Assembly (NCBI GenBank): GCA_003485905.1
Contig: DNHK01000037.1
Span: 901 to 6,572 of the forward strand
Direction of reading: 5' to 3'
Origin: Gammaproteobacteria bacterium
GTDB lineage: Bacteria; Pseudomonadota; Gammaproteobacteria; Arenicellales; Arenicellaceae
Length of the DNA: 5,672 bases
Part shown: piece by piece, positions 1 through 4,673 of the stretch
Layout: the number at the start of each line of letters is the position of its first letter
Numbering within the stretch: position 1 is the first letter of the stretch
Translations under genes and position numbers: made by a program
Notes under the pieces: generated by a model
Seen by the model: the letters and a program-made list of their open reading frames with translations, nothing else
The model's database searches: none
What the model was told of the DNA's origin: nothing

Positions 1-559
1 CAGGATTGAGTTTGCGTGCCATTTTTTTTAAAGATGCTGGTGAGTAGAAACTTTGATTCCCGGCGTCTAGCCAATGGCGGGGAGAATGGTCTATATCCAA
101 CAAGATAGCGTCGACTGGATAATCCATTTCGCAACTAAAACCAGGCTCTTCGCGCGTCGCCATTGCAAAAAAATCGCCATGAGTCAGTGTGCAACGAGAA
201 TCTTTAGTGAGTGTTTCACCTAACGGCACTAGATGATTCCGGTGCCAGTCAATTACCGGCTGCATAATGTCGATCACGCATAATTCGCTCACCGTAGTGT
301 TTTCCAACGCAGCTGCAGCTGTATAGCCAAGCCCTAGGCCTCCCACTACGACTATTAAATCAGTGGATATTGATTTTTGCGCTAGTGATAAGCCTAAGTG
401 CGCCAGCTGAACCTCCGCTTCGGTAAACAGGCTGGACATCAGCCACTCCTCATTCAGCTTAACTTCGTACAGCACTCGCCCGTCAAGACGTGGCTCAGCC
501 CGTCGGCGTAGGCTGATCGCCCCGTTGGGCGTTTTCTGATAATCAAGTTCTTCAAACAT
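1..559 (-). CDS. Spermidine synthase-like SAM-dependent methyltransferase-fold protein, C-terminus cut by the window edge
   Basis: Reading the minus strand from the ATG at 559-557 gives 186 uninterrupted codons that continue past position 1. The protein begins MFEELDYQKTPNGAISLRRR, as I remember for proteobacterial proteins annotated as spermidine synthase-like. A Rossmann glycine-rich loop, VVVGGLGLGYTA, lies at residues 70-81. An acidic strand end (CVIDIM, D97) fits nucleotide binding. GDFF (128-131) and LLDIDHSPRHWL (153-164) match later motifs of the SpeE/methyltransferase fold. True SpeE transfers aminopropyl from decarboxylated SAM to putrescine, but this branch is usually found away from speD and its substrate is not established, so I give no symbol. 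An in-frame ATG at 589-587 would add ten residues (MRRNCDIIRL). An in-frame stop at 604-602 limits the extension. Neither start has a clear Shine-Dalgarno sequence. I prefer 559 because homologues as I recall start there. The gene is transcribed away from the SRP RNA. Confidence 0.82.
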   Translation of the reverse strand, partial: MFEELDYQKTPNGAISLRRRAEPRLDGRVLYEVKLNEEWLMSSLFTEAEVQLAHLGLSLAQKSISTDLIVVVGGLGLGYTAAAALENTTVSELCVIDIMQPVIDWHRNHLVPLGETLTKDSRCTLTHGDFFAMATREEPGFSCEMDYPVDAILLDIDHSPRHWLDAGNQSFYSPASLKKMARKLNP

Positions 560-667
560 AAGGCGGATAATATCGCAGTTGCGTCTCATCCGGATGGGTA
601 ATTAATTTATGCTGCTGATTTGATTGATACATACCCCACAGAGCAAAATCTAATTAACAGTGGCGTC

Positions 668-711
668 TTTTTTTGGTTCATCTGTTAGAACAACACGCTA
701 TAATCTCTTTG
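668..711 (+). promoter_or_regulatory. Probable sigma-70 promoter of the SRP RNA gene
   Basis: A perfect TATAAT lies at 699-704, and the closing stem of the SRP RNA begins seven bases further on at about 711, the expected transcription start. The -35 box is poor: GTTCAT at 676-681 gives a 17-base spacer but matches TTGACA weakly. A run of seven T at 668-674 sits just upstream and could act as an UP-like element. The start point is inferred from the RNA fold, not observed. The same promoter may feed dnaX by read-through. Confidence 0.7.
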
Positions 712-821
712 CAATGTCGCCGTGGCCCCCTGGTGGCGATAGGGTGTGAACCCGGTCAGATCCGGAAGGAAGCAGCCGCAGCAGTCGATTCGGGTACCTG
801 GATAAGGCTCGGCGGCATTGT
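711..821 (+). ncRNA. ffs: 4.5S RNA, bacterial small signal recognition particle RNA
   Basis: This is the RNA scaffold of the signal recognition particle. It binds the Ffh M domain and helps pair it with the receptor FtsY during co-translational membrane targeting. The diagnostic apical domain is at 754-777: TCCGGAAGGAAGCAGCC (761-777) contains the GGAA tetraloop (764-767) closed by CC/GG and the purine-rich internal-loop strand that Ffh recognises. The ends pair: 711-722 (GCAATGTCGCCG) is complementary to 810-821 over 12 positions with two G-U pairs. ACCC at 750-753 can pair with GGGT at 792-795. The length of about 111 nt fits the gammaproteobacterial form (E. coli mature RNA is 114 nt). No Alu domain is present, as expected. 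Ends are set from the stem and may differ by a few bases. No clear U-tract terminator follows; only CTTTTCT occurs after the stem. Confidence 0.95.
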
Positions 822-852
822 ACTTTTCTACGCTGGTAATCGGCTACTTTAT

Positions 853-2727
853 ATGAGCTATATGGCTTTGGCCCGCAAATGGCGGCCACAAAATTTTAAC
901 GATGTAGTCGGGCAAGAGCATGTCGTGCGAGCTCTGGGAAATTCCCTCGACAGCGGGCGTGTACATCACGCGTTTCTATTTGAGGGTACCCGCGGGGTGG
1001 GTAAAACAACCATTGCACGTATTTTTGCCAAGGCACTAAATTGCGAGCAAGGCGTTAGTTCAAACCCTTGTGGTGAGTGTTCCGCTTGTACGGCGATAAA
1101 TGAAGGTCGTTTTGTTGATTTGCTTGAAGTTGATGCTGCCTCCCGCACCAGAGTGGATGATACGCGTGAGTTGCTGGATAACGTGCAATATGCACCCAGC
1201 AGTGGTCGCTACAAAATATACTTAATTGACGAGGTGCATATGCTTTCTACGCATAGTTTTAACGCCTTGCTAAAAACCCTGGAAGAACCGCCCGAACATG
1301 TAAAATTTTTACTGGCGACGACCGATCCGCAAAAACTACCCGTCACGATACTTTCCCGTTGCCTTCAATTCGGGTTGCGAGCGCTTCGCCCCGAGCAAAT
1401 TGAACAGCAACTAATGAATATTCTTAAAAAAGAGAATATTGAATATGAAAAGGCAGCATTGACGTTATTGGCTCGCGCTGCCGACGGTAGTATGCGCGAT
1501 GGGCTAAGTTTGCTAGATCAAGCAATAGCCCAAGGTAAAAATAAAGTTGAACAGGAATCAGTGCGCAGTATGTTGGGCACTATCAGCGGTAGCCAACTCC
1601 TCCAGCTTGTAGAAGTGATGTGCCACGGCGATGCGTTGGCAATGACAAAATTAGTTAGTGATATGGTTGGTATGTCAGTTGATTTCGCTAAAGCATTAAA
1701 CGAGTTGCTCGTGAATATTTATCACGCATCACTGAATAAAGTGTCGACTGAAGCTTTTGCTGCTTTGGATGGCAACGATGACGCCGTGTCTATGCTATCC
1801 GACCAATTTTCAGCTGAACATTTACAATTACTTTATCAAATTGGTGTCCTCGGAAAACGAGATATGCACCTGGCACCAGATATGCGCACTGGTATGGAAA
1901 TGACTCTATTGCGGATGCTGGCGTTTGAGCCCAGCAGTTCTAGCGGCCCTAGTGGCTCCGATTCGGGTGGTGCTGAGAGCGTTACTCAGTCTGCTATCAA
2001 GTCGAACCCGGCGGGTGTTCAAACGGTAAGTAAGAAACTTGACACACAGGCGACAACCGAAACCAGCGAAACTGCAGATGTGCCAATTCCTGCCGAACCA
2101 GCTGTGCCTGAGCAAAAAGCGCACGACGTGACTATCGTTGAGGAACCGCATACTGAATTTGTAGTAGAAGCATCTGTCACCACTGAGGTCGCAGCACCGG
2201 AAAGTGCAGCTGAAGATAAGGTCGTTCAAGTATCAGTAGAGGCGATGTTAGACGAAAATCCAGAACCAGTTGCATCAGAGGTGGAGCAGCAACCCTTAAC
2301 TGATGCAGTGGCACCTGCATCGGATGACAAGCTTTTTAATGGTATGCCTTGGTATGAATTGATTGAGCAGTTGGAAGTAAAAGGGCTAGCTAAAGAACTT
2401 GCTATGCACTGTGTACTAGATACTCTCTCAGATGGGCGAGCACAATTATTCATTTGCGAATCAGATCAGCAATTGCTCTCTGACTCGCGTAAAGCGGCGA
2501 TTCAAGCTGCATTGACAAAACACCTCGGTGCGGAGTGCCAGGTCGATTTGCAAGTGTCTAATGTGGGGTCCGAAAGCCCGGCGAGGCGACGCCAGCGTAT
2601 TGAGGATGAACGCATGGCAGCTACCAAAGATTCAATGCTAAATAGTCAGGGTGTAAACGACCTCATGAACGAATTTGGTGCAAGTCTGAGGGAATCATCG
2701 ATTCAACCAGCAGCTCAAGAAGAGTAG
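853..2727 (+). CDS. dnaX: DNA polymerase III subunit tau (clamp loader ATPase)
   Basis: DnaX is the ATPase of the clamp loader, which opens the beta clamp and loads it on primed DNA; the long tau form also tethers polymerase cores and DnaB. The 624-residue product carries an AAA+ module: Walker A GTRGVGKT (45-52), four zinc cysteines C64/C73/C76/C79, Walker B LIDEVH (124-129), the SRC arginine-finger motif (168-170) and sensor 2 GSMRDGLSLLDQ (212-223). A collar-like domain III runs to about 360. An acidic, Ala/Pro/Glu/Ser/Thr-rich stretch fills about 361-495. A folded C-terminal domain starting near MPWYELIEQL corresponds to the alpha-binding end of tau. I chose the ATG at 853 because MSYMALARKWRP aligns end to end with E. 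coli MSYQVLARKWRP. The same frame opens upstream to a TTG at 673, but that part lies inside the promoter and the SRP RNA. The Shine-Dalgarno is poor. E. coli DnaX is 643 residues, so this is full length. I see no in-frame A AAA AAG frameshift heptamer. Confidence 0.97.
   Translation: MSYMALARKWRPQNFNDVVGQEHVVRALGNSLDSGRVHHAFLFEGTRGVGKTTIARIFAKALNCEQGVSSNPCGECSACTAINEGRFVDLLEVDAASRTRVDDTRELLDNVQYAPSSGRYKIYLIDEVHMLSTHSFNALLKTLEEPPEHVKFLLATTDPQKLPVTILSRCLQFGLRALRPEQIEQQLMNILKKENIEYEKAALTLLARAADGSMRDGLSLLDQAIAQGKNKVEQESVRSMLGTISGSQLLQLVEVMCHGDALAMTKLVSDMVGMSVDFAKALNELLVNIYHASLNKVSTEAFAALDGNDDAVSMLSDQFSAEHLQLLYQIGVLGKRDMHLAPDMRTGMEMTLLRMLAFEPSSSSGPSGSDSGGAESVTQSAIKSNPAGVQTVSKKLDTQATTETSETADVPIPAEPAVPEQKAHDVTIVEEPHTEFVVEASVTTEVAAPESAAEDKVVQVSVEAMLDENPEPVASEVEQQPLTDAVAPASDDKLFNGMPWYELIEQLEVKGLAKELAMHCVLDTLSDGRAQLFICESDQQLLSDSRKAAIQAALTKHLGAECQVDLQVSNVGSESPARRRQRIEDERMAATKDSMLNSQGVNDLMNEFGASLRESSIQPAAQEE
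1417..1440 (+). repeat. Small A/T-rich inverted repeat with an A6 loop inside dnaX
   Basis: AATATTCT (1417-1424) and AGAATATT (1433-1440) are exact reverse complements around the 8-base loop TAAAAAAG. The element encodes residues 189-196 (NILKKENI) at the start of domain II. The A-run is read CTT AAA AAA GAG, which is not the A AAA AAG register used for -1 slippage in E. coli dnaX, and its position is far too early for a gamma-length product. It is probably incidental; weak mRNA structure or transcriptional slippage at A6 is the only role I can propose. Confidence 0.35.
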
Positions 2728-2731
2728 AAAT

Positions 2732-2767
2732 ATGAAAGATTCAAAGATTAATAGGAGTTCCAAATGA
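2732..2767 (+). other. Possible 11-codon mini-ORF overlapping the ybaB start
   Basis: An ATG five bases after the dnaX stop opens a frame encoding [11 protein letters not shown]. It ends at a TGA that shares ATGA with the ybaB start codon (2764-2767). This layout is typical of translational coupling. The only upstream ribosome-binding candidate is the purine-rich AAGAAGAGTAGAAA, which matches Shine-Dalgarno weakly, and ybaB has its own better site. A frame this short can easily arise by chance, so I list it as a site and not as a gene. Confidence 0.15.
2753..2757 (+). promoter_or_regulatory. Ribosome binding site of ybaB
   Basis: AGGAG ends six bases before the ATG at 2764, an optimal spacing. 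It supports that start over any internal methionine and suggests YbaB is translated independently of dnaX read-through. Confidence 0.85.
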
Positions 2768-3087
2768 AAGGCGGTCTCGGAAACATAATGAAGCAAGCGC
2801 AGCAAATGCAAGAAAACATGGCGCGCGCACAAGAGGAATTAGCAAATCTCGAAGTCCATGGCGAGAGCGGCGGGGGGCTGGTCAAGGTGGTTATGACCTG
2901 TCGTTATGACGTGCGCAAGGTGGAGATCGACACAGAATTAGTTGACCCAGAAGATAAAGAAGTGTTGGAAGACCTGGTCGCCGCCGCTATGAATGATGCT
3001 ACCCGAAAAGTAGAAGCCACTACGCAAGAGAAAATGGGCGGGTTAGCAGGTGGTTTGAATATTCCCGGCATGAAGATGCCCTTTTAG
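2764..3087 (+). CDS. ybaB: YbaB/EbfC family nucleoid-associated DNA-binding protein
   Basis: YbaB/EbfC proteins are small cytoplasmic dimers that bind DNA and coat the nucleoid; in Borrelia EbfC binds a short palindrome, but in gammaproteobacteria the exact role is still open. The 107-residue product is very close to E. coli YbaB (109 residues). It has a long N-terminal helix with [23 protein letters not shown] (shown here as residues 3-25), the turn [14 protein letters not shown] (29-42), the strand VRKVEID, the acidic helix [14 protein letters not shown], and the family-typical end GMKMPF. The start is set by AGGAG at 2753-2757. It sits 36 bases after dnaX and 64 bases before recR, the order conserved in many bacteria, which suggests a shared transcript and a link to replication or repair. 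No oddities were seen. Identity is secure; the molecular role is inferred from the family only. Confidence 0.96.
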   Translation: MKGGLGNIMKQAQQMQENMARAQEELANLEVHGESGGGLVKVVMTCRYDVRKVEIDTELVDPEDKEVLEDLVAAAMNDATRKVEATTQEKMGGLAGGLNIPGMKMPF

Positions 3088-3151
3088 TATTCGACCTTAG
3101 TTACGATCTTTGGTTATCAAACAATTCAATTTTAATTAATAGCAGATTCTA

Positions 3152-3754
3152 ATGAGCGGCTCTAAAGCTATTGATGAATTACGCGAGGCGTTAAAGTGCC
3201 TCCCCGGTGTTGGGCCCCGCACGGCTCAGCGAATGTCATTTTATTTGATGGAGCGTGATCGGGAAGGTGCGGCAGAGATAGCGGCCCGGCTTTTGGATGC
3301 GTTGGAAAAAGTTAGGTTTTGTGACCGTTGCAATACATTCTGTGAATCTGATTTATGCGATATTTGTAGCTCTGCGAAGCGAGATAAGACTTTGATGTGT
3401 GTGGTCGAAACGCCTGCTGATCTTGAGGCCATGGAGCAATCCGGTGTGTATGAAGGCTTGTATTTTGTGCTGATGGGCCAGCTATCACCGCTTGATGGAG
3501 TCGGTCCAGATAAGTTGGGTATAGATAAGTTGGTCAAACTTTTAGATGTCGACGAGTTTGAAGAGATTGTTATCGCTACCAATTTGACTGCGGAAGGTGA
3601 AGTAACCGCAGAATATTTGCAGGATTTGATACGGCCGTATGGTATCGTGATTTCGCGACTTGCTCGTGGCGTACCAATTGGCGGTGAGTTGGAGTACATG
3701 GACCAACGTACGGTTGGGCAAGCGATGCGTGATAGGCGTAGAGTTAGCGTTTAA
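3152..3754 (+). CDS. recR: Recombination mediator protein RecR
   Basis: RecR acts with RecO (and RecF) to load RecA on SSB-coated single-stranded gaps; in solved structures it forms a ring-like tetramer that can encircle DNA. The 200-residue product has the expected family length (E. coli 201). Domains in order are an N-terminal helix-hairpin-helix with LPGVGPRTAQR (17-27), a four-cysteine zinc finger (C57, C60, C69, C72), and a Toprim domain from about 80, with VVETPADLEAME (84-95) carrying the conserved acidic residues and IATNLTAEGEVTA (141-153). The C-terminal segment GVPIGGELEYMDQRTVGQAM (173-192) is the highly conserved Walker-like and tail region. The ATG at 3152 gives MSGSKAIDELREALKCLPGVG, matching the usual start. 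The Shine-Dalgarno is imperfect: AGCAG at 3141-3145, six bases from the start. It follows ybaB by 64 bases with no terminator seen, so co-transcription from the dnaX side is likely. Confidence 0.97.
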   Translation: MSGSKAIDELREALKCLPGVGPRTAQRMSFYLMERDREGAAEIAARLLDALEKVRFCDRCNTFCESDLCDICSSAKRDKTLMCVVETPADLEAMEQSGVYEGLYFVLMGQLSPLDGVGPDKLGIDKLVKLLDVDEFEEIVIATNLTAEGEVTAEYLQDLIRPYGIVISRLARGVPIGGELEYMDQRTVGQAMRDRRRVSV

Positions 3755-3800
3755 GTCATTTGCCCAAGCATAAGACGCGCAATATTAACTAAGAATAAAT

Positions 3801-3804
3801 AGGA
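3801..3804 (+). promoter_or_regulatory. Ribosome binding site that supports the GTG start of orn
   Basis: AGGA lies ten bases before the GTG at 3815, a slightly long but workable spacing. A stop (TAA, 3809-3811) lies in the same frame only one codon before that GTG, so translation cannot begin further upstream. The next in-frame methionine is inside the catalytic motif. GTG is therefore effectively forced as the start. Confidence 0.7.
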
Positions 3805-3814
3805 ATAATAACCA

Positions 3815-4363
3815 GTGGCACAAGACGGAAGATCGTTGGTCTGGATGGACCTTGAAATGACGGGTCTCTACCCGGAGAAAGACCGAATTATAGAAATGGC
3901 GACTGTGATTACCGATAGTGATTTGCGGATAATTGCAGAAGGACCCGTAATCGCCATTAAACAGCCTACCGAACTGCTTGATGGCATGGACGAGTGGAAT
4001 ACTCGAACCCATGGCCGTACTGGGTTAATAGATAAAGTAAAAGCGTCGGTGATAACCGAGCGTCAAGCCGAAATTGAGACTCTGGACTTTATTCAACGCC
4101 ACGTGCCGAAAAATCGGGCCCCACTGTGTGGAAATAGTATCTGTCAGGACCGAAGATTCTTGTACAAATATATGCCTGAGCTTAGCGAGTGGCTGCACTA
4201 CCGCAACATTGATGTGAGCTCGGTTAAAGAGCTTGGTGTGCGTTGGATGCCCGAAATGATTGACGGCTATACAAAACGGTCTAATCACACAGCAATGGAT
4301 GACATTATGGAGTCGATAGAGGAACTGCGATTCTTGCGCGAGCGCTTGTTTTTAGCACCCTAA
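3815..4363 (+). CDS. orn: Oligoribonuclease, DEDDh 3'-5' exoribonuclease
   Basis: Orn degrades 2-5 nt RNA fragments to mononucleotides and hydrolyses pGpG, so it completes RNA turnover and ends cyclic-di-GMP breakdown in gammaproteobacteria; it works as a cytoplasmic homodimer with two metal ions. The 182-residue product is full length (E. coli 181) and aligns throughout. The DEDDh residues are all present: D12 and E14 in WMDLEMTGL, D112 in QDRRF, and H158 and D163 in HTAMDD. KYMPELSEWLHYR (118-130) and the downstream ISSV-like segment match the family. Translation starts at GTG, followed by AQDGRSLVW. One oddity is cysteine at 110 (GNSICQDRRF), where E. coli has glycine. In many relatives orn lies beside rsgA; here it follows recR by 60 bases on the same strand, so it may share the recR transcript. 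No separate promoter is convincing. Confidence 0.97.
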   Translation: MAQDGRSLVWMDLEMTGLYPEKDRIIEMATVITDSDLRIIAEGPVIAIKQPTELLDGMDEWNTRTHGRTGLIDKVKASVITERQAEIETLDFIQRHVPKNRAPLCGNSICQDRRFLYKYMPELSEWLHYRNIDVSSVKELGVRWMPEMIDGYTKRSNHTAMDDIMESIEELRFLRERLFLAP

Positions 4364-4405
4364 CTCAACCGGATTGAGTCGGCGGCAATGCCGTGTGATG
4401 TTGCC
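4363..4405 (+). repeat. Two small adjacent hairpins after orn, possible weak 3' end
   Basis: ACTCAA (4363-4368) and TTGAGT (4374-4379) form a 6-bp stem around CCGGA, beginning on the last base of the orn stop codon. GGCAA (4384-4388) and TTGCC (4401-4405) can form a second 5-bp stem; alternatively CGGC/GCCG at 4383-4393 forms a tighter one. No T-run follows either hairpin, so this is not a standard intrinsic terminator. It may protect the 3' end of the transcript or mean little. Confidence 0.35.
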
Positions 4406-4556
4406 CCGTGAGTATACGTAGCGTGGTTTGTTGTTGGCACCCCTAGAAGCGAACCTGTTATTTAAGAGTTTGGGTATCTGCTGTCCGCAGCTTATGCATT
4501 CAATGGAAGTACATACGAAAACTAGTACTACTCTCCTTACATCGGTAGTTAAGACA

Positions 4557-4583
4557 CAACATGTATTGAAATATATGATGTTG
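4557..4583. repeat. Inverted repeat CAACAT-N15-ATGTTG, possible operator
   Basis: CAACAT (4557-4562) and ATGTTG (4578-4583) are exact inverted half-sites separated by 15 bases, about two helical turns centre to centre. The element lies roughly 40-65 bases upstream of the candidate -10 box of the MetE-like gene, where an activator such as a LysR-type protein could bind. It does not match the MetR consensus TGAA-N5-TTCA. Six-base arms at this spacing occur by chance fairly often, so this is only a candidate. Confidence 0.25.
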
Positions 4584-4621
4584 GCTCACAAACGATGTGG
4601 ATTCATTTTAGGCAAGTGTAT

Positions 4622-4627
4622 TATACT
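4622..4627 (+). promoter_or_regulatory. Candidate -10 box for the MetE-like gene
   Basis: TATACT matches TATAAT at five of six positions and lies 46 bases before the start codon. That would give a 5' untranslated region of about 40 bases. No good -35 hexamer sits 16-18 bases upstream (GGATTC at 17), so activation by a regulator would be needed if this is real. The TTGACG at 4628-4633 has no -10 partner at a proper distance. Confidence 0.35.
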
Positions 4628-4663
4628 TTGACGAATATTTTTGCATTAGTAAGCTGACACTTT

Positions 4664-4669
4664 GAGGAG
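4664..4669 (+). promoter_or_regulatory. Strong ribosome binding site of the MetE-like gene
   Basis: GAGGAG ends four bases before the ATG at 4674. It is the best Shine-Dalgarno match in the window and fixes the start of the gene. A strong site after a 310-bp gap suggests the gene is an independent transcription unit. Confidence 0.85.
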
Positions 4670-4673
4670 ACCT

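Larger units (their letters stand above)
4364..4673. other. 310-bp intergenic region between orn and the MetE-like gene
   Basis: No credible coding region is visible. A 67-codon frame at 4428-4631 depends on a TTG start, has no ribosome binding site, and gives a protein with no recognisable motif. I looked for a tRNA and for a SAM, cobalamin or THF riboswitch and recognised none by eye. The region contains hairpins directly after orn, several short palindromes (GTATAC, TACGTA, ACTAGT, AGTACT, ATGCAT), a longer inverted repeat at 4557-4583, and a candidate -10 box at 4622-4627. Its 3' half is A/T-richer than the genes, which fits a promoter region for the downstream gene. Confidence 0.6.

Noticed and set aside
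661..680. The T-run at 668-674 as an intrinsic terminator
   Set aside because: No GC-rich hairpin precedes it on the plus strand, and it sits where upstream promoter elements of the SRP RNA gene are expected.
3110..3136. A possible recR promoter (TTGGTT and TTTAAT) in the ybaB-recR gap
   Set aside because: The spacer is only 15 bases and the -35 match is partial; an A/T-rich gap easily produces such pairs.
3241..3699. A 152-codon open frame on the minus strand inside recR
   Set aside because: It is fully antisense to a well-conserved gene, its product is serine-rich low-complexity sequence typical of a shadow frame, and it has no start signals.
4430..4480. A GGTTCGCTTC-like T-arm motif on the minus strand suggesting a tRNA
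   Set aside because: The bases flanking the loop do not pair as a T stem, and no acceptor, D or anticodon arm can be laid out around it.
4428..4631. A 67-codon plus-strand frame in the gap before the MetE-like gene
   Set aside because: It needs a TTG start, has no ribosome binding site, and its product has no recognisable motif or gene-like codon pattern; chance frames of this size are common.
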